NCBI GenBank assembly: GCA_963932465.1
Contig: OZ010793.1
Coordinates: 366,386,459 to 366,450,458, forward strand
Length of the DNA: 64,000 nucleotides
Source of the DNA: Maratus speciosus
Taxonomy: Eukaryota; Arthropoda; Arachnida; Araneae; Salticidae
Direction: 5' to 3'
The position numbers were made by a program, and so were the translations under genes. The notes beneath the pieces are model-generated. The model saw only the letters and a program-made list of their open reading frames with translations, made no database searches and had not been told where the DNA came from. This document shows, piece by piece, positions 25,937 to 36,530 of this stretch. Each line of letters begins with the position of its first letter. Position 1 is the stretch's first letter.

Positions 25937-26313
25937 CAACAAAAACCATTCTGGAAAACTAAGGTTTATCTTCTATCACTTTCAAATATGTATATTGAAG
26001 TGAGTTGTAAAATTCCAATGTACTTTTTGTCAACATAATACCTGTCTATCATTCTTTTAAAACTACAATCTGCAAAACGCCTGTTACAATCAAATAGAAA
26101 GCAAAATATTTTGAATGATTGTCAATCAATAATAAGAGGAACCACTCTCTTTGTTGAAGGATTAAGAATTTAACGTGAAGGGTCCCATGCTTCGAAAGCA
26201 TGATTTTTCGTTAAAATTCACAATTTAGGTACATTTTTTCTTAATAGCCATATTTATTTAGTTTGAAATATTTTAATTTTATTCAATTATATATTTTTTA
26301 GTAAGCTATAGAT

Positions 26314-26344
<31 letters not shown>

Positions 26345-26864
26345 TTAACCAGGCCTTTACGTTTAAAAATAAATCGGAAAATTTGTCAAAGTTTCGCGTT
26401 GTTGAGTAGAGAATTTGAGAACCGCCTAAATGTATATATCTTTATTTTCGGTTGTCTGATTCCATGACATTTTTAACTTAATGCCGTTATTTGTTTTTTG
26501 AACCGGAAGATGAACTTAATTTAATGCCTCCCCCTTTTACCCGGGAGCCCAGGGTATACGCCCCCTAGCTCCCCTTTAGTTTAAACCCGCAGGTCATGTA
26601 AAGTTAGTTAAACAGTATTACCAAATCTAATCGTATGTAATATATTGCCCTCTCTTTAAAACAATCTAATTGCTTGATAGGAAACAAAATATTAATAAAA
26701 TTAAATAAATTATAAATAACTATTAGTTATGATATTAAAACTTATGGAATTATATTAAGACTTTTTTTAAAAGATAATTGCTTGTGAATTAATTATTCAA
26801 ATTATTAATTTAAAGACTCGCTGAACAAACACATACTCAAAGTCTCAATTTTTCGTTTTTTATA
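25937..26864. other. Unassigned AT-rich sequence after the gap
   Basis: No gene is recognised. Contains a TA microsatellite at about 26313-26340 and a C-rich patch (26528-26575, ending near AGGGTATACGCCCCCTAG) that may be the edge of a dispersed repeat. Confidence 0.5.
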
Positions 26865-27228
26865 TACAGTAAAACCTCCCTGCGATCACGTTCCGTTCCA
26901 ATGAAAATGGGTCGCTCCGACGCTCCGAGAGGTGGTCTCTTAATGGAGGTCATGTTTAAATCTAGATTTTCATCGTAGAAAAAGGTAACAATTAATTTTA
27001 CTAAAATTTATTTTTCATATTAGGAAAAAGCATGAAAATTTAAATATCAAAACAAAAGTTAATTACATAAGTACGCCTTATCAGAATGAACCTGGAAAAA
27101 AAATTAAAGCAAATCGGATGTTTCTGTCAAGAGTTATCGCGTTACGTATATACAGACATAAGTGCATACATACATACATACAGAACCTGCGTGCACATTA
27201 TCCCTTGGTCTTTGATAGCCTGCGAGCA

Positions 27229-27597
27229 AAAAGCAGGATAATGAAAAAATTCCTCTAAAGAAAATGCCTCCTCTCTTCGTCTTTATTTTATTCCCTTTAC
27301 AAGCTGTGTACATAATTTTTTCCCTTCTTCTCCGCCTTATAAAACATCTTTGCTCATATATAAACTATCAATAGCGAATTGAAAGAATCAATAAATTATA
27401 TTTCCGTAATACCCCCCCCCCCCCCCTCCGTAGAAAGCACTAACTTATCCGTTGCAGAAGTCATACTAAACTTCTCTTAATGAAATGTTAAAATTGTATT
27501 TTCTTGGACCAAATCTTAGAATTGTCTAACTCACCCATTAACTCTGCCCCCCCCCCCCCCCCTACGCTGTAAGAAACTGACAGTGGAAAAACTTTAC
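27229..27597. repeat. Direct segmental duplication, copy 1
   Basis: Same order and orientation as 30093-30494: AGCAGGATAATGAAAAAATT, then CTTCGTCTTTATTTTATTCC, AAACATCTTTGC, a poly-C run, GTAGAAAGCAC and CTACGCTGTAAGAAACTGAC. This copy has two poly-C runs (about 27412 and 27548). Confidence 0.85.
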
Positions 27598-27639
27598 TTT
27601 AGTTTTTAGCATTTATTTATCGACAGGTTCAATATTTAA

Positions 27640-27768
27640 CACTTCCTTGTCACGTTTTTTCCGGTCCCGTTTTTTCCTTGTCACGTTTTTTTCCGGTCCC
27701 GTTTTTTCCTTGTCCCGTTTTTTCCGCTCTTGTTTTTTCTGTCACGTTTTTTCCGGTCACCTTTTTTC
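27640..27768. repeat. Minisatellite of CCGGTCCCGTTTTTTCCTTG-like units
   Basis: Short imperfect units of T runs alternating with CCGGTCCCG and CTTGTCACG, about seven in number. Reading frames on both strands here are translations of the repeat. Confidence 0.8.
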
Positions 27769-27959
27769 CTAGATTCTTGGTGTTCAGTAGGCCACACGGC
27801 CACTGGAAACAAAGCATTGTCTGCTGTTGATATCTCAGGGTGCAATATTTGTTGGAAATTAAGTGCTTTTGGAGACAGAAGAGCCTGTAGCACGGACAGT
27901 AAACTAAAAAATGTGGTATTTTTCAATTTCCAGTGCTCATTCACAAGAAAAAAAATATA

Positions 27960-28027
27960 GACTTCGTTATCGGCTCGGTTAACAGAAACCTCGATTAATC
28001 GAAGCTCGGTTAATCGAGGTTCTACTG
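27960..28027 (-). mobile_element. Tigger/pogo-like terminus, partner end not found
   Basis: Read on the minus strand it starts CAGTAGAACCTCGATTAACC with TA outside (28028-28029), followed by an imperfect palindrome of CGATTAATCG and CGGTTAATCG words. No matching left end was seen, so the element is probably truncated. Confidence 0.55.
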
Positions 28028-28039
28028 TATTTCATTTTT

Positions 28040-28135
28040 AGGTGCGTTCGTAATTATATAAATACGTAGAACCTATAGTCGTCGTTCGGTCCGTCTGTCT
28101 GTCCGTCCGCATATATTGTGTGGTTAAATACGGAT
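28040..28135. mobile_element. Solitary end of the AGGTGCGTTCG element family
   Basis: AGGTGCGTTCGTAATTATAT followed by CGTCGTTCGGTCCGTCTG closely matches the left end of the complete copy at 35248-35590. No right end was found here. Confidence 0.6.
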
Positions 28136-29343
28136 AATCGCTACTGCAATTTTTTTAATTTCTAAGCATAACACATTTTCAATTTTTTTACCGTCGCATA
28201 GAGGAAAAAAGTACTTTTAAATGCAATTTGTTTGAAAACTGCATCTCAATTCATTTTTGAGAAAAAAAAAAATTGTAGTTTTTAACGTCATTCACGTTGG
28301 CAACAGAAGTACTCCATTTCAGTAGTAAGGGAAGGAAAAATAGTTGCAAAATTGTAGATTATTATATCTTTTTGTTGCCATTTTCCCATATTGTAGATTT
28401 ATTTAACTTTGATCTGGAAACTTGCTTTATGCCAGACGACACCATATCACTTTTTTTTTTAAATAAAAAAAAAACTTTGCTTTATATAATCGTAGATTTT
28501 CTACCATTAAAAGAGGTGAATATTACTTTTCGTAAATAACGGTTTGATAGCATTTCTCGTTAAAGGTGTTTCCAGTTAAGGATTTGTTTTTATTATTTTT
28601 CCCCCCGGTTACAATGCCACCTATCAGATAGAAAAATTAGAATGTAGTCTAATTTATGTTTCGTGTATCTCCAACGAATACATTGCTTTACAGTTTTATG
28701 CGCTAAATAAGCGTACCCTGCCAATAAAAATTTCTCCCTGCTTTTGTTATAATTATTTTCATATCAAATTAATATAAAAATTAAAAAAAGAAAACTATAT
28801 CATAAAAATCAATACAATTAAGAAATTACTATAAAGAAATTATACAGTAATTACTATTAGTGAAATAATGTAATAAAAAATAAGAATATTACGAAGACTA
28901 AAAGCGAAGGACTAGAACTAGAAAATCAAACGTTATAAAGTCCTTTAAAAAATACAAAAGAAAAATTCTTTAGCTGAATCTTTTGTGACAAATCAGGAGG
29001 TTTTCAGGGTATTTCAACATTTATTTCATTTCTATGTGCAATAAGTTTCGTTGAAACCCACTAATGGATTTTGCTATGGTTTACAAACCATTTTTCTCTC
29101 TTTAAATACAAAGGGATAGGAATGGAGTTGATATTTCCCAGTATATCCTAAAGGTTATTCTATTTATCTAGCACAGCTTGTCAAAATAACAATACAAGTT
29201 TACATTTTTGTTACTCAAACCTAAGCCCTTTTGTTACTCAAAACTAAAGGACTCTAGTTTACACCTGTGTCCGCAGCCCCACCCCTAGACAATACATAAG
29301 TGCAGGATAAAAACCTGGGGAAATCCCTGAGTAAAATATCATG

Positions 29344-29534
29344 CAGTGAAACTTCCCTGTGCGACCACCTCCCTGAACGACCATTTTTTTATGGAACGAA
29401 ATTTATTCCCATGGACTGAATAGTAATTTTACCTCCCTTCAGAGACCATTTTAGTTGAACTCTCTCCATGAGCGACCAATTTCTTTGAAGAAAATGAAAC
29501 AAATTTTCCCTGGTCGCTTGAAGAAGGTTTTATT
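29344..29534. mobile_element. Small pogo-like element related to the ends of the host element
   Basis: Starts CAGTGAAACTTCCCTG with GCGACCA words; the right side read in reverse gives TAATAAAACCTTCTTCAAGC and GACCAGGG. Same word set as the 26867 and 30002 ends, about 190 bp. A clean TA duplication is not visible, so the ends are degraded. Confidence 0.45.
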
Positions 29535-30092
29535 AGAAAAATAATTCCGGAGAGCGCATTATTCATCAAACTTCTAAACTAGGTTTAGATTTTTTTTATT
29601 TTATTCCGGTAACTTTTAACTCCCCTGTCCTATTGTGTCAAGAAACTCTCAAAGAGATAGATAGATCAATGAAATCGTCATTATTTTTTCCCGTCCAAAA
29701 AAAAATTGCATTTATTTACTTAGTTTCGAAAGGACTTGGAAATATAAGTTATTAAAGATAAAACCGTAAAATCATAACAAACGTCAATGTATTCATTTTT
29801 TACACTCTGCAGTAATTAACTTATGGAATTAACTTTTGTTTTGAAACTTAAATTTTCATTTTTTTCCTAATGTGAAAATAAATTTTAATAACATTAATTG
29901 TTACTTTTTTTTTTCAACAGTTGAAATCTAGATTTAAAACCACCTCTCGGAGCGACCAATTTTTTTTTAACGGAACGTGGTCGCTTTAGAGAGTTTTTAC
30001 TCTATTTTGATGTTAGTAGATTAATGTCAAAATTTTACCTCATACTTATCTATTTTATTACACACACAAATCTAAATCTGTCCCTTACCTAA

Positions 30093-30494
30093 AAAAGCAG
30101 GATAATGAAAAAATTCCTCTAAAGAAAATGGCTCATTTCTTCGTCTTTATTTTATTCCCTTTACAATCTCTGTACGTAATTTTTTTCCTTCCCCTCCCCT
30201 CCCCCTCACTACACCCAAAAGATATTATTGATTAAACATCTTTGCTTATATATAAACTATCAATGTAGCAAGTTGAAAGAATTGTATTTTCTTAATACCC
30301 CCCCCCCCCCCCCCCGTAGAAAGCACCAGCTTGTCCCCTTGTAGAAGTAAGGCATGTTAAACTTAACTTCCCTTAATGAAATGTTAAAATTATGTTTTCT
30401 TTGACCAAATCTTAGAATTGTATAACCTACCGATTAACTCTGTATCCCCTGCACCCTACGCTGTAAGAAACTGACAGTGGGAAAAATTAACTTT
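30093..30494. repeat. Direct segmental duplication, copy 2
   Basis: Second copy of 27229-27597, offset about 2,864 bp, lying just outside the right end of the pogo-like element while copy 1 lies inside it. It has a poly-C run at about 30299-30316 and an extra CCTCCCCTCCCCCTCAC patch. Confidence 0.85.
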
Positions 30495-30804
30495 TATTAA
30501 TAAGCAGCTGTTCTTGTATATAATTACTCATAAATGTGTGGACCCTTTCCACTCTAGTTAATGTGAGCCCTTTTTTCATGGAGATTTTTTTCGGCAGGGG
30601 GCGGGGGTGCGCTTACCGTCCTTGGTCAAGGTTTCCATAAATATATAAAAGTCGCTGTCCTTTTACATAAGCTATTCATATAGCGAGTTGAAGTAACCAA
30701 TACACGTGTTCAGCATTCGCTTTACTTGAAACATTGAATCGATTTTCTATAACTCAATATATATGTACCGCATTAACTAATAATCTCAATTTTTAATTAT
30801 TATT

Positions 30805-30955
30805 ATTTTTACCGTTGCCTTTTTTACCGTTGACCTTTTTACCGGTTGACCTTTTTACCGTTGCCTTTTTTACCTGTTGACCTTTTTACCGTTGCCATTT
30901 TTACCGTTGACGTTTTTTTCCGTTGACCTTTTTACCGTTGACCTTTTTACCGCGC
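30805..30955. repeat. Minisatellite of TTTTTACCGTTGACC units
   Basis: About ten imperfect units of 14-16 bp, ending against the right arm of the long inverted repeat. Confidence 0.85.
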
Positions 30956-30958
30956 ACC

Positions 30959-31610
30959 GGATAGAATACATCAATATCTCGACCAAGTTGGCTGGCCAGC
31001 TTCATCAGCCATCTTGTTTCAAAATGGTTGCCATTAAATTAAAAAAAATTATATTTAAAGTGAGGTGCAAAAAAGTTAGAAATTGAAAAAGGTTTCTTTC
31101 TTAAGTATTTGACCTTGATATAAGGATTCAGGAGCATTTTTTGTTTGTCTTTATCTTAAAAAATGGTTCAGATATAGCAGTTTTAATTTCTAATGTGGGT
31201 GACATTTTGAAAAATCTGATTTTTTGCCTGCGACAGCACTCGTATATATCAACCGATTCCGATGTGAGTGAGCATGGTCACAGCAATTACTAAGGTCTCG
31301 ACCAAGTTCACTGGTTAGCCTCATCCACCATGTTGTCTTAAAATGGCAGGCACTTTAAGAAATCGCCGAATTTAGCAGCCAAATATAAGTTACTTTAAAT
31401 TAAAGCAGCTTGGATAAAGCTGACTAATTTCGCAAAATTCTCATTCATAATGATTTAGTATTGATAAAAATTAGTATTGAATCTCCTTTATTTGGTTTCC
31501 ACTAAATTGAGCTTCGTGTATTTGAATAATATAAGTTGGCTTTTTTAAAATAAGGAATATGAAAGCTACCTCTTCCTCCCGGCACTGGCCGGAAGAACTT
31601 TTCTGTGTTC
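30959..31610. repeat. Right arm of the long inverted repeat enclosing the satellite
   Basis: Reverse-complement partner of 6973-7623. It contains a single ~330-bp unit (CCATCTTG at about 31009 to CCATGTTG at about 31328), whereas the left side carries more than four. Its outer end shares the GGCACTGGCCGG hairpin and a TTCTGTGTTC edge with the left arm. Confidence 0.85.
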
Positions 31611-34190
31611 CTTCCTCGCAGAAAAACGACGTCGTGACGTCACTCTATCTCCATCTTGTTTTAGTATCAGGCAGCGATATCTCCGTAACTCAGGAATGCA
31701 GGTGAATGCAACTTCGATTACGATACAAATCGTTATCGATATTTCGATTGCGATGAAAATCGTTATCGATGTGACTCAGAAGCGTACGTGCCGATCGCTC
31801 ATTGGCTAAATTTGAGTTTAGCGTCAGCCCAACGATCTTTGGGGGGCATGCGCGCTTCGTCTCTCTCACTTGTCAACGATGTAACAAGCAAGACACACGT
31901 ACGTTTGAGGCTCTGGCCTCAGACGGAAAATTTTGTTGAGTGAAGATTATCCTTTTTTTTAAGAAGCCAGACGAAGAAATTTTTTTGCTAAGTGTAACTT
32001 TAAATAAGTAAGTAATCTTTTGCAAATATGCTTTAAGTCACGTCCTAAAACTGTATCTGTTGATTATTATATCCTCCATATTTTACTTAAATGCTTCTAC
32101 AATATAAGAAGAATAATATTAATAGCTTTAAAAGCATTAGACAGAATCTTAGATGTCCACACCGAACTTTGTCGATGTTCGTAATTTTCGTCAGCATCTT
32201 GGAAAATATAATAGATCTTTCTGTCTAAACGATGTTCTTCATAACTGCTTTTCTTCATAGTGAATTATTCAAGATTATATATTACCACTGAATATGTAGA
32301 ATTTCTTCGCATGCCTAAGAATCCTATGCCATCTGATGTCCAAGTGAATCTGTTCCATCCGAATTAGCTGGCTGACGTTCGTTCCTGATTATCCTATCTC
32401 CAACAAAATTCTAACGGCTACTAAGTTCTTCAATATTTCACAGAGTCCAGTCTTACATCTAAATAAAACTATAGACTTCCCTTAATAGGCTGAAAAGAAC
32501 TTTAAATATAACAAATAACTATGAAATGCATCCGCAAAACAGTACCTATAAAATAATTGGACTGAAGTGACTTTCAATGCAGCATCAACCATCTTAAATT
32601 CATGGATTAACAAAGTATTCATAAAGTTTTCTACTAATCAACTAGTTAATTTATCAACACCCATTTCATTGAAGGTTTATTTTAATAATTTTCATAGCAT
32701 TTATAGATATTAATAATTTCCTGGCCAGGTATAACAAAACATCCTTTGGATGTTTTGTTTTGTGCTAAAATAAAATGTTATTTATTCATCTTGGTATCTT
32801 CACTTCACAAAAGGGTGAGTTTTCATTATTTTTTATTTTTCAGCTTCCGAATCGGATATCAGTTAATGGCAACATTTTCTAAATTAATTATTTGAATGTT
32901 TAACTTTAATTTTTAATATTTTCATTGGTTGCCAATTCATGTATTATTTTTCAGACATACACTACGACGATCACGGCCACAATTTAACAATAATCTCTCT
33001 ATTCTAAAGAAAAGTAACTACCGCTGTCACCGCCGCCGCCGGTTTTGAATTTTTTGTGACCGGAGGTCTTTCTTCGTTAATATTAAGAAAAATAATGCAT
33101 ACAAAAATATGAAAATTGGTAGTATTATACAGAAATGTTTGATAAACACGCTGATGCAGACAGTTTTCAAATCGAAGAATTATTTTAAGAGATATTTAAT
33201 GCTAAAGTTGGACAAAATCGTTCCACTAAAAAAGTTTTATAGGAGCAAAAACTATACATCGGAATTTAATAATTTTTAGATAATTTTATACGTTATAATT
33301 TCCCGGTGTGCAGAATTGATTTATTTTTTTAATTTGACTCATTTTTCGAGGTTTCATTTCTATTTTAAATTCAGATTTTCAGCATTTCGAGAGATATTTT
33401 TTACTTATTTCAGAAATTGTACTAATTTAACCTGTTGCCATCTGTATAAACAACGGAAACAATAATGTTTGCTTCAAATTAAAAATTTATTTACACGTGA
33501 CTATTATAAACAGAAAAAAAAACTTTCAAATTAGAATTAAATAATTACGTATAAAAAGCAGGAACTTATTGAAAATTACTTCATCTATAATTACACGTGA
33601 ATTTTAACAGAGAAAGGATATTTTAAAATAATGAATTCATTAACATGCGTTAGAAGTCTTAAATAGGAGAAATTACATCACATTTACGTCACATTACATT
33701 TATTACGTAAAATGAACAAAAAATAATATTGCAAAATAGTTTAAATTTAAAAATAGCGCGAGACATTTACTTGATATTTTGAGATGAACTTTTCAACTAT
33801 TTTTTTTTTTTTTTTTTTTTTTTTTGGACAGCGCAAATAATATTTCATTTCTAATAAAAGTATAAAATATTAAAAAGGGAAAGAAAAGTTTGGTGAAAAT
33901 TACGTCAGATTAAAAACGATATATTTAATATGTCTTATTTAAAAGGACTTTCTTTTCGCTTTGTTAAAAAATACCGGGAGACAAAGACTCTGTTTACTTA
34001 ATTCATTTTATATTAGATGATTTTGAAATGCCATTGTATCTTTTAACAGCAGCTGATTTTTCCGTAAAATTCCCCAATCAAAGAGAAATGAATAGAAACC
34101 CGTTTATAGGGAGATCGCCTTTGTTTTTTTAATTATAATTCAATCTTCCAAAATCTTTTTAAAGCCGATCAAATTAGCGTGCTTTTAGAG
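31611..34190. other. Mostly unassigned; short CGAT-rich repeat and a CpG-rich patch
   Basis: 31717-31774 holds two copies of a CGATT(A/G)CGAT...AAATCGTTATCGAT motif. 31780-31920 is unusually rich in CpG and contains GCTCATTGGC; it could be a promoter or untranslated exon, but nothing proves it. A 12-bp perfect hairpin (AACAAAACATCC, loop TTT) lies at 32733-32759. A poly-T run sits near 33801-33825. No coding exon was recognised. Confidence 0.4.
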
Positions 34191-34194
34191 ACTG

Positions 34195-34246
34195 CAGTGT
34201 CTGACCGGGGGGTTGGCGAGCGTAGCTCGTAGGGGGCCGAGCCCCC
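34195..34246 (+). mobile_element. Helitron-like 3' terminus (candidate)
   Basis: GC-rich hairpin-forming sequence (GAGCGTAGCTC, then GGGGGCCGAGCCCCC) directly followed by CTAG and T. Helitrons end in a hairpin plus CTRR and insert before T. Here the hairpin abuts CTAG instead of standing 10-12 bases away, and no 5' end was identified. Confidence 0.35.
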
Positions 34247-34661
34247 TAGTTATTGTTAAAAAAAAAAACAGTTAAAATGGATTCAGAACATGCCTCAAAA
34301 TGTAAAAATTTTAATATTTTACAGAATACTTCGGATTCAAATAAACAGTAGCATATCAATAAATAAAACCTTAAATCCTAATTTTATAAAGGTGAGGTCT
34401 GGAAACTTGAAAAGTGACGAAATTTTAATATACGCGCAAACATTTGTATATACATATGTAATCATTGTAAGAAACAGTTAAAATGGATTCAGAACACCCC
34501 AAGATGTAAAAATTAGAAGATTTTACAAAATACTGTGAATTCCAATAAATAGTAATATAACAATAAATAAAACCTTCAATCCTACTTTTATAAAGGTGGG
34601 GGTTAGAAACTTGAAAAAGGGAGGAAATTTTAATATACACGCAAACATTTACACATACATA

Positions 34662-35114
34662 CCAGGTGAGCCAAAAGTTCGTTACAACTTTAAAAACTCA
34701 TAAAAAAGGGAAGAAATTATGATAAAGGAGTGTGATTTGCAAGAAAGGGCTCACAAGGTAGTCGGAATTTTTTTTACCGCAAAAATAAAATTTAGTTAAA
34801 AAAATCACATGTAGAGGGCGCTGACGACCGAAACACAATGAACAGGACAACAATACGCTCTATTCACTTGTTCTTCCAACAACAAGTGTTCAACATGAAC
34901 TCCAGAACATTCTGCGACACAACTGTTGTCCTGTTCATTGTGTTTCGGGTCGTCAGCGCCCTCTACATGTGATTTTTTTAACTAAAATTTATTTTGCTGC
35001 TACAAATTTTCCGACTACCTTGTGAGCCCTTTCTTGCAAACCGCACTCCTTTATCATAATTTCTTCCCCTTTTTATGAGTTTTTAAAGTTGTAACGAACT
35101 TTTGGCCTACCCGG
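34662..35114. mobile_element. Mariner-type MITE, 453 bp, with ~190-bp terminal inverted repeats
   Basis: Ends CCAGGTGAGCCAAAAGTTCG and, in reverse, CCGGGTAGGCCAAAAGTTCG, with TA outside both (34660-34661, 35115-35116). GGCCAAAAGTTCGTT-type ends are characteristic of mariner. The arms match for about 190 bp, leaving a loop of about 75 bp, so the element is almost one hairpin. No transposase. It sits cleanly in the 206-bp tandem repeat, which confirms both boundaries. Confidence 0.92.
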
Positions 35115-35247
35115 TATATAATCATTGTACAAAACAGTTAAAATGGATTCAGAACACATCAAAATGTAAAAATTAGAACATTTTACAGAATGCTGTGAAT
35201 TCAAATAAATAGTAATATAACAATAAATAAAACCTTAAATCCTAATT

Positions 35248-35590
35248 AGGTGCATTCGTAAATATATAAGTACGTAGCACCTACGGTCGTCGTTCGGTCC
35301 GTCTGCATATAACAGAGCAAAAACTACCTAACCGAATGGTCTGAAAATTTAAATGTACAATTGCTGCAAAATTTTGTCGAGTCATTTCAAATTTTATGAA
35401 AATTGGATATATAGTTTAATTACAGGGACAGTCAAAAGTTTTCTGTTACATTACGGCCAATGGAAAAAAATATTTCATGTGCATTTAAATGATGTTACAG
35501 CCTTTCGAACAGTATAAAATTGATATGCACTTATGACGTGTACTAAAGTGCAAAAAATATTTATAAACTAGTTATAGTACGAACGCACCT
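35248..35590. mobile_element. Non-autonomous element with AGGTGCGTTCGTA ends
   Basis: Left end AGGTGCATTCGTA and right end, in reverse, AGGTGCGTTCGTAC form a 13-bp terminal repeat with one mismatch. It lies in the third 206-bp unit. About 35 bp beyond the right end (35591-35625) is also foreign to the unit, so the true insertion may extend further. Superfamily not assigned. Confidence 0.65.
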
Positions 35591-35760
35591 CATTTGCTAC
35601 GTTTGACGTGCAATTTCCAACTTATTTTATAAGGTGAGGTCTGGAAACTTGTAAAAGTGAGGAAGTTTTAATAAACACGCAAACATTTGCATATACATAT
35701 GTAATCTTTGTAAAAAACAGTTAATATGGATTCAGATGTAAAAATATGCCAATATTTCCA

Positions 35761-36530
35761 TAATCAGGTTTTTTATTATAATTACAATATTTCCCTTACA
35801 GTGTAATCTATACGAAAAATGAAATTGCGATTAAACCAAAGCTTATTTTTTCGGGAGGTATGGAAACAGAGCTATAAATATGAACGAGCAATATAACGAG
35901 AAGCTACTTTTGTATATAACATATTTATGAACAATATCATACACTGCATATTTTTTTTCTATTCTTACAGTAGTCATTGTATTGGGATATAAAATTACCG
36001 TTGGCATGTATTTATCAATAGATTTGTTTAATCAACTCTCCAAACCCAAAATATTCTTGATATGTTAATTGTATTGAGTTCTGTTGAGAGCTGATATTGA
36101 GTTGTCTATTTTTTTTAATTACAGGAAAAGAACTCTAAATCCAAACAATAAATAAATCTGTAAATAGAGCAATTCCAAATAATAAGAAACCTGGCATTAA
36201 AACATGAAAACCTCATAACGAGTAAATAGGCAAGCGTTGCCAGCAAAAAGATTAATTCCTTTGGAAGGTTAGTACTTGATTTCAGCAGCAACTGTCAATA
36301 GGAAAAATATATGATTTCATGTCATGCGTTGCAGCTGAGATTTTCAAATTGTTGAACAGAAGAAAATTTGCACAAAATAACCAGCTTGGCTGCACATGAT
36401 ATGTAGAATGGTACATTTTTCCTGAAGTAACGTTAAAAATAGCAGCGGTTCTCGATTTGAACTACTGATTTTAGGTAGGTTTAGTAGGAAATACCTACCT
36501 ATTACATTCTCCCCTATGTCGGAATTTCGG
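35761..36530. other. No recognisable feature
   Basis: AT-rich sequence without coding or repeat evidence. Confidence 0.5.

Larger units (their letters stand above)
26867..30002. mobile_element. Large pogo/Tigger-type element with ~200-bp terminal inverted repeats, no transposase
   Basis: The left end CAGTAAAACCTCCCTGCGAT (26867) pairs with the reverse complement of the sequence ending TTTTTACTC at 30002, and TA lies outside both ends (26865-26866, 30003-30004). The similarity runs inward about 200 bp on each side, through CACGTTCCGTT, CTCCGAGAGGTGG, TTTAAATCTAGATTT and AACAAAAGTTAATT. No transposase frame was found in the 3.1 kb. The interior has taken up other repeats: a Tigger-like end (27960-28027), an end of the AGGTGCGTTCG family (28040) and a small related element (29344-29534). 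Confidence 0.7.
34269..35760. repeat. 206-bp tandem repeat, four units, interrupted twice
   Basis: CAGTTAAAATGGATTCAGA starts units at 34269, 34475 and 35135, and a diverged fourth starts about 35716. Removing the mariner-type element (34662-35114) leaves a 205-bp second unit. The third unit carries the 35248-35590 insertion. Units include GAATTCAAATAAATAGTA-like and AAGGTGAGGTCTGGAAACTT-like words. Confidence 0.85.

Noticed and set aside
8832..25942. About fifty minus-strand reading frames of ~122 residues (and fused ones of 186 and 225), nearly identical, spaced 311 bp
   Set aside because: They follow the satellite period, overlap each other, end or fuse wherever the repeat has an indel, and are low-complexity with no domain. 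A homogeneous repeat open in one frame gives this automatically.
25718..26038. Reading frames running through the N gap
   Set aside because: They are open only because N is translated as unknown residues.
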